Below are positions 46,421-55,500 of a DNA stretch of 64,000 nucleotides, piece after piece. A program made the translations under genes and the position numbers. The stretch lies in NCBI GenBank assembly GCA_023426375.1, contig JAFAAV010000063.1:1-64000 (forward strand), given 5' to 3'. The stretch's first letter is position 1. Every line of letters starts with the position of its first letter. The stretch comes from Actinomycetes bacterium (GTDB lineage Bacteria; Actinomycetota; Actinomycetes; Actinomycetales; Micrococcaceae). The notes beneath the pieces are model-generated. The model was not told the origin of the DNA and ran no database searches. It saw nothing but the letters and a program-made list of their open reading frames with translations.

Positions 46421-49400
46421 GTGACCACGGCGACCAGCAAAAAAGGCTTTACCCACCTCCACGTACACACCGAGTATTCAATGCTCGACGGTGCTGCACG
46501 CCTGGACGATCTGTTCGAGGAATGTCACCGTCAGGGCATGGACTCGCTGGCCACCACGGACCATGGGTTCGTGTTCGGGGCGTTCGATTTCTGGAACCGT
46601 GCCCGCAATGCCGGTATTAAACCGATCATCGGGGTCGAGGCCTATCTGACCCCGGGAACCGCGCGCCAGGACCGCTCCCGTGTGAAATTCGCTGACGGTG
46701 GCCGTGACGACGTGTCCGGTGGTGGTGCCTACACCCACATGACGCTGCTGGCCGAGACGAGCCAGGGCATGCAGAACCTCTTCCGTGCCTCGACCAAGGC
46801 GTCGTTGGAAGGGCAGCTCTACAAGCCGCGTATGGACCGGGAACTGCTGAACCAGTACGGCAAGGGCCTGATCGCAACCACCGGTTGTCCCTCCGGTGAA
46901 GTGCAGACGCGCCTGCGCCTGGGACAGTACGACCAGGCCGTGCAGGCAGCAGCCGAGTACCGCGATATTTTCGGCGCCGAGAATTTCTACTGCGAGCTCA
47001 TGGACCACGGTCTGGGCATCGAGAAGCGCGTCACGGCGGACCTGTTGAAGCTCGCCAAGGAACTCAACCTGCCGCTCGTGGCCACCAACGACCTGCACTA
47101 CACCCACGCTGAGGACGCCAAGTCCCACGCGGCGCTGCTGTGTGTGCAGTCCGGTTCCACGCTGCAGGACCCCAAGCGCTTCAAGTTCGACGCGGACGAG
47201 TTCTACCTCAAGTCCCCGGAGCAGATGCGCGAGCTGTTCCGCGATTTCCCGGAAGCCTGCGACAACACGCTGGAAATCGCCGAGCGCTGCAACGTGGAAT
47301 TCGACACCTCTGCCAACTACATGCCTCGGTTCCCCGTGCCGGAAGGTGAGACGGAGGAATCCTGGTTCGTCGAAGAGGTCGAGAAGGGACTGCACTACCG
47401 ATTCCCCAACGGCATCCCCGATGACGTCCGCGAGCAGGCGGAGTACGAGAAGGGCATCATCATCCAGATGGGCTTCCCGGGGTACTTCCTGGTCGTGGCG
47501 GACTTCATCAACTGGGCCAAGGACAATGGCATTCGCGTGGGTCCCGGTCGTGGTTCCGGTGCGGGTTCCATGGTCGCGTATGCCATGCGCATCACCGAGC
47601 TCAACCCGCTCCAGCACGGACTGATCTTCGAGCGCTTCCTCAACCCGGACCGCGTGTCCATGCCTGACTTCGATGTGGACTTCGATGATCGGCGCCGTTC
47701 GGAAGTCATCCACTACGTGACCGAGAAGTACGGCGACGAGCGCGTGGCCATGATCGTCACCTACGGCACCATCAAGGCCAAGCAGGCACTCAAGGACTCC
47801 TCCCGCGTGCTCGGCTACCCGTTCTCGATGGGCGAGAAGCTCACCAAGGCCATGCCGCCGGACGTCATGGGCAAGGGCATCTCGCTCAAGGACGTCTACG
47901 ACCAGGACGCCAAGCGCTACGACGAGGCCGGCGAGCTTCGTGACACCCTGGCCGACGATCCGGAATCCATGAAGGTGTTCGAGACCGCCCAGGGTCTGGA
48001 AGGGCTCAAGCGTCAGTGGGGTGTGCACGCGGCCGGTGTGATCATGTCCTCGGATCCGCTCATCGACATCATCCCGCTGATGCGTCGCGAGCAGGACGGC
48101 CAGGTGATCACCCAGTTCGATTACCCCACGTGCGAAGGCCTGGGGTTGATCAAGATGGACTTCCTGGGGCTGCGAAACCTCACCATCATTTCTGACGCCA
48201 TTGAGAACATTGCGCTCAACCGTGACGGGTACGTGCTCGACCTGGAGCAGTTGGACGTGGACGACAAGGAGTCCTACGACCTGCTGGCCCGCGGTGAGAC
48301 GCTGGGCGTGTTCCAGCTGGACGGCGGGCCCATGCGCCAGCTGCTCAAACTCATGCGTCCCGACAACTTCGAGGACATCTCCGCGACCATCGCTCTGTAC
48401 CGTCCGGGTCCCATGGGTGCCAACTCCCACACCAACTATGCGCTGCGTAAGAACGGTGCACAGGAAATCACGCCCATCCACCCGGAGTTGGAAGAACCGC
48501 TCTCGGAGATCCTGGACACCACCTACGGCCTGATCGTGTATCAGGAGCAGGTGATGGCGATCGCGCAGAAGGTGGCCGGTTACTCACTGGGCCAAGCGGA
48601 TATTCTGCGCCGTGCCATGGGTAAGAAGAAGAAAGCGGAGCTGGACAAGCAGTACAAGGGCTTCCACCAGGGCATGATCGACCGCGGTTATTCCGAGGCT
48701 GCCATCAAGTCACTGTGGGACATCCTGCTCCCGTTCTCGGACTACGCGTTCAACAAGGCGCACTCCGCAGCCTACGGTCTGGTGTCGTACTGGACCGCGT
48801 ATCTCAAGGCGCACTACCCGGCCGAATACATGGCTGCGCTGCTCACCTCTGTTGGCGACGACAAGGACAAGCTCGCCCTCTACCTGACCGAGTGCCGCCA
48901 CATGGGCATCACCGTGCTCCCGCCGGACGTCAACGAGTCCGAACTGAACTTCACGCCCGTCGGCAAGGACATTCGTTTCGGCATGGGCGCGGTGCGCAAC
49001 GTGGGCGCCAACGTAGTCCAGGCCATGGTCAACGCTCGTAACGAGAAGGACAAGTTCACTTCATTCAATGACTTCCTGGCCAAGGTTCCCGCGGTGGTCT
49101 GCAATAAGCGCACCATCGAGTCGATGATCAAGGCAGGCGCCTTCGATCAGCTCGGTCACACCCGCCGAGGGTTGGTCATGTGCCACGAACAGGCCGTGGA
49201 AGACGTGGTCGCCCAGAAGAAGAAGGAGGACAACGGCGAGTTCACGTTCGATCTCTTCGCCATGGGCGGTTCGGAAGATCCCGAGGCAGAGACGTTCTCG
49301 GTCGAGGTGCCGGACGTTCCCGAGTGGGAGCGCAAGGACATGTTGGCCTTCGAACGCGAAATGCTGGGTCTGTACGTCTCCGACCACCCGTTGCGCGGGC

Positions 49401-49975
49401 TCGACGACGCCCTGAGCCAGTACACAGACACGGCCATCCAGCCGCTGTTGTCCGATGACAACAACCGGCCCGACGGCGCCATTGTCACGGTCGGTGGCAT
49501 GATCACGTCCCTGTCCCGGCGGATCGCCAAGACCTCCGGTAACGCGTATGCGCGAATCGAGCTGGAGGACCGTTCCGGTTCCATCGAGATCATGTTCTTC
49601 GGTAAGGCCTATGCCCCAATCGCCGGTGTGCTGGCGGAGGACCTGATCTGCGTGATCAAGGGCCGCATGCAGCGCCGGGATGACGGCTCCATCTCGATCT
49701 CGGCCCAAGAACTCACGGTTCCCGAACTCAGTGTGGACGGTTCCGCCGGTCCGGTGTGCGTGGCATTGCCCGAACACCGCGCCACGGAAGCCACCATCCG
49801 CCAGATCGGGGAAGTGCTGCGCAACCACCGCGGTGAGTCGGAGGTCCGCATCCATTTGGACACCCACCGGTCCCTGCAGGTGCTGCGCCTGGGTCCGGAA
49901 TACCGGGTCAATCCCACCCCGGCCTTGTTCGGCGACCTCAAGGTGTTGTTGGGCCCGGCCTGTCTGGAAGCGTGA
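46421..49975 (+). CDS. dnaE: DNA polymerase III alpha subunit
   Basis: 1184-residue replicative polymerase (DnaE1 type). The N-terminal PHP domain starts THLHVHTEYSMLDG, with metal-binding histidines that may support proofreading in actinobacteria. The palm holds the catalytic aspartates in PDFDVDF (D416 and D418) after GPGRGSGAGSMVAY. A helix-hairpin-helix region and an OB fold (VTVGGMITSLSRRI) lie near the C-terminus. It is followed 106 bp later by hisD. A GTG start and a -10 at 6 nt point to a leaderless message. Confidence 0.97.
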   Translation: MTTATSKKGFTHLHVHTEYSMLDGAARLDDLFEECHRQGMDSLATTDHGFVFGAFDFWNRARNAGIKPIIGVEAYLTPGTARQDRSRVKFADGGRDDVSGGGAYTHMTLLAETSQGMQNLFRASTKASLEGQLYKPRMDRELLNQYGKGLIATTGCPSGEVQTRLRLGQYDQAVQAAAEYRDIFGAENFYCELMDHGLGIEKRVTADLLKLAKELNLPLVATNDLHYTHAEDAKSHAALLCVQSGSTLQDPKRFKFDADEFYLKSPEQMRELFRDFPEACDNTLEIAERCNVEFDTSANYMPRFPVPEGETEESWFVEEVEKGLHYRFPNGIPDDVREQAEYEKGIIIQMGFPGYFLVVADFINWAKDNGIRVGPGRGSGAGSMVAYAMRITELNPLQHGLIFERFLNPDRVSMPDFDVDFDDRRRSEVIHYVTEKYGDERVAMIVTYGTIKAKQALKDSSRVLGYPFSMGEKLTKAMPPDVMGKGISLKDVYDQDAKRYDEAGELRDTLADDPESMKVFETAQGLEGLKRQWGVHAAGVIMSSDPLIDIIPLMRREQDGQVITQFDYPTCEGLGLIKMDFLGLRNLTIISDAIENIALNRDGYVLDLEQLDVDDKESYDLLARGETLGVFQLDGGPMRQLLKLMRPDNFEDISATIALYRPGPMGANSHTNYALRKNGAQEITPIHPELEEPLSEILDTTYGLIVYQEQVMAIAQKVAGYSLGQADILRRAMGKKKKAELDKQYKGFHQGMIDRGYSEAAIKSLWDILLPFSDYAFNKAHSAAYGLVSYWTAYLKAHYPAEYMAALLTSVGDDKDKLALYLTECRHMGITVLPPDVNESELNFTPVGKDIRFGMGAVRNVGANVVQAMVNARNEKDKFTSFNDFLAKVPAVVCNKRTIESMIKAGAFDQLGHTRRGLVMCHEQAVEDVVAQKKKEDNGEFTFDLFAMGGSEDPEAETFSVEVPDVPEWERKDMLAFEREMLGLYVSDHPLRGLDDALSQYTDTAIQPLLSDDNNRPDGAIVTVGGMITSLSRRIAKTSGNAYARIELEDRSGSIEIMFFGKAYAPIAGVLAEDLICVIKGRMQRRDDGSISISAQELTVPELSVDGSAGPVCVALPEHRATEATIRQIGEVLRNHRGESEVRIHLDTHRSLQVLRLGPEYRVNPTPALFGDLKVLLGPACLEA

Positions 49976-50069
49976 CGGGGTACCTGAAAGCTTTGACTCT
50001 CAGAGGTCGGTGCGCCGATGGCTCGAATGCACGGTTCCCGGGATGCCCGGGGGCCGTGCCGCACGCTTG

Positions 50070-50075
50070 TAGAAT
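50070..50075 (+). promoter_or_regulatory. -10 element of a predicted leaderless hisD promoter
   Basis: TAGAAT ends 6 nt before the GTG start of hisD. Confidence 0.55.
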
Positions 50076-50081
50076 GGAAGG

Positions 50082-51461
50082 GTGACTGAACAAACTCTGG
50101 ATTCCGCAACCGCAACTACTCCCTCCGGCTTCCTGCGGGTCATCGACCTGCGCGGAAAGCACCTGAGCTGGAACGAGCTGCGTCATGCGGTACCCCGCCA
50201 GACGGCGTCGTCCGTCGCGGAGGCTGAAGCCAGCGTGCGTTCGATCATCGAGAACGTCCAGGCTAACGGTGCCGCAGCTATTCGCGAGTACGCCCATAAG
50301 TTCGACGGCGTGGATCAAGGGCGGATCAAGGTTGACCCGGCGGAGATTCAGAAAGCCGTGGCCGAGTTGGACCCTGCCGTCCGCAAGGGCCTGGAAACCG
50401 CCATCGACCGCACGCGGCGCTTCGCCAAGGCCCAGCGCCCGGCGGACGTGGAAGTGGAGATCGCTCCCGGCGCTGTTCTGAATCACCGCTGGACCCCGGT
50501 CAAGCGCGCGGGTCTCTACATTCCTGGCGGACTGGCTGTGTACCCGTCCTCTGTGATCATGAACGTGGTTCCTGCCCAAGCGGCAGGCGTGGAGTCCGTG
50601 GTGCTGTGCACCCCGCCGCAGAAGGATTTCGGTGGTCTCCCGCACCCCGTGATTCTGGCCGCAGCCGGACTGCTCGAGGTGGACGAGGTGTGGGCGATCG
50701 GCGGTGCGCAGTCGTTGGCCGCCATGGCCTACGGACTGACCGACGGTGAGGACGTGCTGGAGCCCGTGAACACCGTGACCGGTCCCGGCAACATCTTCGT
50801 GGCCATGGCCAAGCGTCAGCTGCGCTCCATCGTGGGCGTGGATGCAGAGGCCGGCACTACCGAAATCGCCATCATTGCCGACGAGAGTGCGGATGCCCGG
50901 TTTGTGGCCGCAGACCTGATTTCCCAGGCCGAACACGATCCGGACGCCGGTTCGGTGCTGATCACTGATTCCGCCGAGCTTGCTCAACAGGTCGAGGCCG
51001 AATTGGCCGCTCAGGTGGCCGAAGCCAAGCACCAGGAACGCATCGGGATCGCCCTGCGCGGCCCTCAATCGGGTGTGGTGCTCACGGACAACTTGGATCG
51101 TTCCATTGAGGTCGCTGATGCGTACGCCGCCGAGCACTTGGAAATCCACACCGAGAACGCTCGTGAGGTAGCCGGCCGAGTGCGCAATGCCGGTGCCATT
51201 TTCATCGGTTCCTACAGCCCCGTTCCGCTGGGCGATTACGCGGCAGGCTCGAACCACGTGCTGCCGACCGGTGGCACTGCGGTCTTCAACTCAGGTCTGC
51301 ACGCGGCGTCGTTCATGAAGGCCGTGCAGGTCATTGAGTACAGCCAGGATGCTCTGGCCGAGCTCGAGGACGACATCGTGGCACTCGCGGACAGCGAGGA
51401 CCTGCCGGCCCACGGCCGCGCGGTGACCATTCGCTCCGAAGCATCCGGCCGGGAAGGCTGA
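50082..51461 (+). CDS. hisD: Histidinol dehydrogenase
   Basis: 459-residue zinc enzyme catalysing the last two steps of histidine synthesis, L-histidinol to L-histidine with NAD. Conserved segments: YIPGGLAVYPSSVIMNVVPAQ, TGPGNIFVAMAKR, and AGSNHVLPTGGTAVF. The Glu/His catalytic and zinc-binding region EHLEIHTEN is present. No other his genes are in the window; hisC and others commonly follow hisD, but here nrdR does. It starts with GTG, predicted leaderless. Confidence 0.96.
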   Translation: MTEQTLDSATATTPSGFLRVIDLRGKHLSWNELRHAVPRQTASSVAEAEASVRSIIENVQANGAAAIREYAHKFDGVDQGRIKVDPAEIQKAVAELDPAVRKGLETAIDRTRRFAKAQRPADVEVEIAPGAVLNHRWTPVKRAGLYIPGGLAVYPSSVIMNVVPAQAAGVESVVLCTPPQKDFGGLPHPVILAAAGLLEVDEVWAIGGAQSLAAMAYGLTDGEDVLEPVNTVTGPGNIFVAMAKRQLRSIVGVDAEAGTTEIAIIADESADARFVAADLISQAEHDPDAGSVLITDSAELAQQVEAELAAQVAEAKHQERIGIALRGPQSGVVLTDNLDRSIEVADAYAAEHLEIHTENAREVAGRVRNAGAIFIGSYSPVPLGDYAAGSNHVLPTGGTAVFNSGLHAASFMKAVQVIEYSQDALAELEDDIVALADSEDLPAHGRAVTIRSEASGREG

Positions 51462-51464
51462 TCC

Positions 51465-52130
51465 GTGCACTGCCCGTTCTGCCGACACAACGACTCCAAG
51501 GTGGTCGATTCTCGGACCACCGATGACGGCACGGCCATTCGACGGCGCCGTCAGTGCACGGAGTGCGGGCGCAGGTTCTCCACGCTGGAGACCACCTCGA
51601 TCTCGGTGATCAAACGCTCCGGCGTTACGGAGCCGTTCAACCGGCAGAACATTGTCAACGGAGTTCGCAAGGCGTGCCAGGGTCGGCCAGTGAGCGAGGA
51701 CGACCTGGCCATGCTCGCCCAGGAGGTCGAAGAATCGGTGCGAGCTTCCGGTTCGGCTGAGATCGACGCCCACGACGTGGGCCTGGCCATCCTCACCCCG
51801 CTGCGTCGCCTGGACGTGGTGGCCTACTTGCGATTCGCCTCGGTGTACCAGGCCTTCGAGGGTCTCGAGGACTTCGAGCGCGCCATCGACGTGCTGCGGG
51901 ACCAGCAGGCCGAGCTGGCCGGTCAGCAGACCTTGGTTCCGGATACCTCCCGGCGTAACACCGCTCCCGCCGCACGACGCCGCCCAGCGCGCAGGCCATC
52001 GCAAGGCACCGCAGCGGCGTCGTCATCGGCTACGGCCAACGAAGCGGGGGAGAGCGACGAATCCAAGCCACGCCGGAAGCGGGCTGCCAAGAAGCAGCAA
52101 GAGTCGGCCACGCAGCCGCGTTTGCTCTAG
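51465..52130 (+). CDS. nrdR: Ribonucleotide reductase repressor NrdR, with an extended C-terminus
   Basis: Transcriptional repressor that senses dATP/ATP and controls ribonucleotide reductase genes. The zinc ribbon is CPFC (residues 3-6) with CTEC, followed by the ATP-cone domain (about 50-140, [21 protein letters not shown]). The family is usually about 150-170 residues; this one has 221 because of a Arg/Ala/Ser/Lys-rich tail from about 152 onwards, predicted to be disordered. GTG lies 3 bp after the hisD stop, so expression depends on the hisD message. Confidence 0.94.
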   Translation: MHCPFCRHNDSKVVDSRTTDDGTAIRRRRQCTECGRRFSTLETTSISVIKRSGVTEPFNRQNIVNGVRKACQGRPVSEDDLAMLAQEVEESVRASGSAEIDAHDVGLAILTPLRRLDVVAYLRFASVYQAFEGLEDFERAIDVLRDQQAELAGQQTLVPDTSRRNTAPAARRRPARRPSQGTAAASSSATANEAGESDESKPRRKRAAKKQQESATQPRLL

Positions 52131-52199
52131 CGGCAGCCCCCATCGCCTACTCTGGGCAACAGAACTCCCAGTTGAACCCCGGTGCCGAAGGGAACGTGC

Positions 52200-52772
52200 G
52201 TGGCCAAAAATCCGGAACAGCTCCCGCCGTACAAGAAGTGGGACTGGCTGTGGCGGTCGACCTTCGAGTTGGAATACCGGGGTTCGATGCTGGTTGCGGA
52301 CGTGGATTTCTTCGATTTCTCGGAGAAGATCCGGTTGTACCGGGACGGCGAATTCGTGGCCGTGGACAGCTCACCCGCTCGATTAAGCGTGGATGATCAT
52401 GCGACCGTGGAGGCGGCTTTGTCGCTGTACGGCATGCAGTACGTGCGACTGGTGCATCTGGACGGCCGCCCCGCCGAATCCTTCCGGCCGAGCGCGGGAA
52501 CGGGGGAGGACCGACGTGCGAAATTCTCGGCCTACCATCCGACCGCTGACACGATCATCTCTGCGTGTTCATGGATTGTGTTGGTCCTGGCACTCGTCAC
52601 GCAGATTCCCGAACTTCTGAATGTTGTCGGTCGACTTCTCGACTTCACCGTTCCCACGTTCGATCTGCCGGGCTGGTTGAACACCGCTCTGCAGATCGCT
52701 GGCATCCTGGCCGGACTGGACCGCGCGTTGCGGATGAAGTTCAATCGCTGGATCGACGACACACACCTGTAG
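52200..52772 (+). CDS. Unrecognised protein with C-terminal membrane segments
   Basis: 190 residues from the GTG at 52200, which has GAAGGGA 6 nt upstream; another GTG at 52182 is possible. The N-terminal half is soluble and aromatic (KWDWLWRSTFELEYRG), with alternating strand-like segments. Two hydrophobic segments follow, SACSWIVLVLALVTQI and LNTALQIAGILAGL, ending in a basic-acidic RMKFNRWIDDTHL tail. I know no family for it. It stands alone on its strand, 70 bp from an alcohol dehydrogenase gene with its own ribosome site. Confidence 0.75.
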   Translation: MAKNPEQLPPYKKWDWLWRSTFELEYRGSMLVADVDFFDFSEKIRLYRDGEFVAVDSSPARLSVDDHATVEAALSLYGMQYVRLVHLDGRPAESFRPSAGTGEDRRAKFSAYHPTADTIISACSWIVLVLALVTQIPELLNVVGRLLDFTVPTFDLPGWLNTALQIAGILAGLDRALRMKFNRWIDDTHL

Positions 52773-52842
52773 GTGCCGTCCGGGAAGTTCGCAGCCTGGC
52801 CGGTAAGAATACGGCGCACACCAATTCAAGGAGATTCTCATT

Positions 52843-53865
52843 ATGCGCGGTGTCATGATTCACGCCCCCGGTGATATCCGAGTGGAAGACCGCCCGGACC
52901 CGGTTATCGAGGAGCCCACGGACGCCATCATTCGCATGGCTGCCACGTGCATCTGCGGTTCCGATCTCTGGCCCTACCGCGGCTACGGAGACATCCCCGA
53001 ACCCGCGCCCATGGGCCATGAGTACGTTGGCGTGGTTGAGGAAATCGGTGCTGACGTCAAGAACGTCAAGGTCGGGGATTTCGTGATCGGGTCTTTCTTC
53101 GCCTCGGACAACACGTGCGAAATCTGCCAGGACGGCTACCAGAGCCGCTGCGTGAACAACGTGGGCATGGGCGGGATTGGCACACAGTCGGAGTACGCAC
53201 GTATTCCTCTGGCCGACGGCACCCTCGTCGCCACCCCGTCCCAGCCGACCGACGAGCAAATTCCTCATCTACTGGCGGCTTCGGACGTCCTGGGTACGGG
53301 CTGGTTCGCCGCGGTGGCGGCCGAGGTCGGTCCGGGCAAGACAGTTGCGGTGGTCGGCGACGGCGCCGTGGGACTTTCCGGGGTTCTGGCTGCCAAGCAG
53401 CTGGGCGCCGAGAGAATCATTGCGATGAGCCGACACAAGGACCGTCAGGCCCTGGCCACAAAGTTCGGTGCCACCGACATCGTGGAAGAGCGTGGAGACG
53501 CCGGCGTCGAGAAGATCAAGGAAATGACCGGGGGACTGGGCGCGCACTGCGTAATCGAGGCTGTAGGCACTCAGGAGGCCATGCAGCAGGCCATCAAGTC
53601 CACGCGTCCGGGCGGGCACGTGGGTTTCGTGGGTGTCTCACATGGAGTGTCCATCGACGGCGGTCAGCTCTTCATGTCCGAGGTGCACCTGCACGGCGGC
53701 CCCGCGCCGGTGCGCCGGTTCCTGCCGGAACTGATCGACTTGATCATGAAGGGTGAGATCACCCCGGGTGATGTCTTCGACCTGACGCTCCCGCTAGAAC
53801 AGGCCGCGGAGGGCTACACGGCCATGGACGAACGCCGAGCCACCAAGGTGTTGCTGACGCTCTGA
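52843..53865 (+). CDS. Zinc-dependent alcohol dehydrogenase family protein
   Basis: 340-residue medium-chain dehydrogenase. The catalytic zinc ligands are in CICGSD and GHEYVGVV. The structural-zinc loop reads DNTCEICQDGYQSRC, with Asp in place of the first of four cysteines. The cofactor fold has VAVVGDGAVGLSGVLAA, and MSRHKDR after strand 2 suggests NADP preference. Substrate is unknown; an aldehyde or alcohol reductase is likely. Strong AAGGAGA ribosome site. It converges on the phosphatase gene with a 4-bp gap. Confidence 0.9.
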   Translation: MRGVMIHAPGDIRVEDRPDPVIEEPTDAIIRMAATCICGSDLWPYRGYGDIPEPAPMGHEYVGVVEEIGADVKNVKVGDFVIGSFFASDNTCEICQDGYQSRCVNNVGMGGIGTQSEYARIPLADGTLVATPSQPTDEQIPHLLAASDVLGTGWFAAVAAEVGPGKTVAVVGDGAVGLSGVLAAKQLGAERIIAMSRHKDRQALATKFGATDIVEERGDAGVEKIKEMTGGLGAHCVIEAVGTQEAMQQAIKSTRPGGHVGFVGVSHGVSIDGGQLFMSEVHLHGGPAPVRRFLPELIDLIMKGEITPGDVFDLTLPLEQAAEGYTAMDERRATKVLLTL

Positions 53866-53869
53866 TCGG

Positions 53870-54547
53870 TCAGCGGACCGGATCCGCAGCCGCGCCGTCG
53901 GTCGCCGGGTCCTCGAGCGGTGCGCCGCCCAGGGCCTGCTCCTGCCAGTGGGTAACCACCCAGCGGTCGTCAGAGCCCTCGATGATCACGGCACCGGTGT
54001 TGGAAAGCGCGTTGTGCGCCACGAAGTCCACGCCGATGTTCTCGCACCGGGCCGCGGTCCAGGCACGAATGATGGCGCCGTGGGAGACCAGGATGGGAAC
54101 CTCTCCCTCCGCGGCGCCCTCGACGGCTTCCGTGACGACGGCGCTGAATCGACGGATCACGTCGTGGCCGTCTTCTTCGGAGCCCGGGATGCGAGCGTTC
54201 CAGTCACCCGCGGACCAGCCCACGGCGGTGCGGACATACGTCTGAATGGATTCTTCGTCGCTGGCCATTTCCAGGTCTCCCGCCGAGATCTCGCGGAGAC
54301 CTTCGCGCACCAGAGGTTCCAGGCCGAAGTGGCGAGCCAGGGGAGCGGCGGTCTGCTGCGTCCTCACGAGATTGGACACGAACATCGTTCGGACTGGTTC
54401 ACGCCCTAATGTGTCCACCAGCGCGTCGGCCTGTTCCCGCCCGAGTTCCGTGAGGTCAGCGCCGGGGGCGGCCGTGTCCAGGTTGTGGCCCACATTGGAG
54501 CTGGTTTGACCGTGTCGAACGAGGATGAGCCGCAAGGGTGAAGACAC
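53870..54547 (-). CDS. Histidine phosphatase family protein
   Basis: 225-residue member of the phosphoglycerate-mutase-like superfamily. The catalytic RHG is in LILVRHGQTSSN; the second histidine is in VSHGAIIRAW. GREQADALVDTLG and the GDLEMASDEE acid/base region are typical of cofactor-independent broad phosphatases. Substrate cannot be told from sequence. GTG start with only a weak ribosome site. Its upstream region holds a 10-bp inverted repeat. Confidence 0.87.
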   Translation of the reverse strand: MSSPLRLILVRHGQTSSNVGHNLDTAAPGADLTELGREQADALVDTLGREPVRTMFVSNLVRTQQTAAPLARHFGLEPLVREGLREISAGDLEMASDEESIQTYVRTAVGWSAGDWNARIPGSEEDGHDVIRRFSAVVTEAVEGAAEGEVPILVSHGAIIRAWTAARCENIGVDFVAHNALSNTGAVIIEGSDDRWVVTHWQEQALGGAPLEDPATDGAAADPVR

Positions 54548-54552
54548 CTTTC

Positions 54553-54605
54553 AATGGTGGGAGCGCGAAACCGAAACCGTGTGGCTCAACGCATGTCCCA
54601 CCATT
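54553..54605. repeat. 10-bp inverted repeat upstream of the histidine phosphatase gene
   Basis: AATGGTGGGA (54553-54562) and TCCCACCATT (54596-54605) are perfect inverted arms 33 bp apart, right against the phosphatase start. Confidence 0.45.
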
Positions 54606-54703
54606 CTGACCGGTGTTGTGTGCCAAGTGAAACCGAGGTCAGGACTCCCGCAGCGGGAACCCCTAGTGGTGACCTCACCGCAGGTCTAGTGTCCAAGGCA
54701 TCA

Positions 54704-54715
54704 GCAACCGGTTGC
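54704..54715. promoter_or_regulatory. 12-bp palindrome upstream of the SnoaL-like gene
   Basis: GCAACCGGTTGC is a perfect palindrome about 40 bp before the start codon, just downstream of a possible -10 (TAGTGT, 54687-54692). It could be a TetR-like operator. Confidence 0.35.
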
Positions 54716-54755
54716 CTTGCCGTGCGTGGGACAGCCCACATGAACGGAGAACGCC

Positions 54756-55211
54756 ATGAATGCGAATGGCACCAAGGACCCGGTCCGGGTCATGCAACGC
54801 ATGTTCGACGAAGGTTTCGCCACCGGTGACGGGACCGTGGCGGATGAACTATGTTCCGCGGACATGATCGACCACCAGTTCGGTTTGGCGGGCACGGGCG
54901 CGGAAGCTATTGAGCATGTGAAGGCATCGATGGCTGACGTGCACGGAGCCTTCCCGGACATCAAGTTCACCATCGAGGATTTTGCGACGACACCCGGCCC
55001 GAACGGTGACACCGTGTGGGTCCGTGCTCACGGGCACGGTACCAATACCGGTCCGTTTTTCGGACCGCCCACCGGCCGAGAAGTGGATTTCACCGTGATC
55101 GACGTGGCCCGCGTGGTTGACGGACAGATCGTCGAGCACTGGGGAGTTCCGGACCGCTTCGCCCTGCTGGCCCAAACCGGCGTTCTGGATCGATTGACGG
55201 CCCAGTCCTGA
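54756..55211 (+). CDS. SnoaL-like ester cyclase family protein
   Basis: 151-residue cone-fold (NTF2-like) protein. The pattern VRVMQRMFDEGFATGDGTVADELCSADMIDHQFG, then AFPDIKFTIEDF, and GREVDFTVIDVARVVDGQIVEHWGVPD is characteristic of the SnoaL/ester-cyclase group. Members range from polyketide cyclases to stress proteins of unknown substrate. GGAGAA precedes the ATG. It stands alone between divergent and convergent neighbours, followed by a bidirectional terminator. Confidence 0.85.
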   Translation: MNANGTKDPVRVMQRMFDEGFATGDGTVADELCSADMIDHQFGLAGTGAEAIEHVKASMADVHGAFPDIKFTIEDFATTPGPNGDTVWVRAHGHGTNTGPFFGPPTGREVDFTVIDVARVVDGQIVEHWGVPDRFALLAQTGVLDRLTAQS

Positions 55212-55294
55212 GCCATGATTTGGGTACCGGCGCGTCAAGGAACTGCGTTGACCGGCTATCGATAAGGGCGGACAAAGGCATATGACCCGGAAAT

Positions 55295-55328
55295 GCAGAA
55301 GAGACCACCGAACGGTGATCTCTTCTGC
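55295..55328. terminator. Bidirectional terminator between the SnoaL-like gene and tRNA-Val
   Basis: Sixteen-base arms (55295-55310 and 55313-55328) pair with one mismatch around a 2-nt centre between convergent transcripts. Confidence 0.7.
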
Positions 55329-55338
55329 GTTGTTTCGG

Positions 55339-55411
55339 TGGGCCCTACCGGGATCGAACCGATGACATCTACGGTGTAAACGTAGCGCTCTACCAGCTGA
55401 GCTAAAGGCCC
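55339..55411 (-). tRNA. tRNA-Val (anticodon UAC)
   Basis: A 73-nt cloverleaf on the minus strand. Acceptor stem GGGCCTT pairs with AGGGCCC (one G-U), D arm GCTCAGCTGGTAGAGC, anticodon stem CTACG/CGTAG with loop TTTACAC (anticodon TAC at 55378-55376), T loop TTCGATC, discriminator A. The CCA end is not encoded. It reads GTA codons. Confidence 0.96.
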
Positions 55412-55417
55412 TTTTAT

Positions 55418-55458
55418 AATCGGGTGGACATAACTGATACAGCTGCCAGCACCCGATT
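55418..55458. repeat. 9-bp inverted repeat upstream of tRNA-Val
   Basis: AATCGGGTG (55418-55426) and CACCCGATT (55450-55458) are perfect inverted arms 23 bp apart, starting 7 bp from the tRNA 5' end. A CAGCTG hexamer lies in the centre. Confidence 0.45.
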
Positions 55459-55500
55459 GGGGTATAGCTTACCTGCACGTAGGTAGTTTCTGACAAGTGC

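Noticed and set aside
46478..48481. 667-codon open frame opposite dnaE
   Set aside because: Same reason: it mirrors conserved polymerase codons and shows no recognisable protein features.
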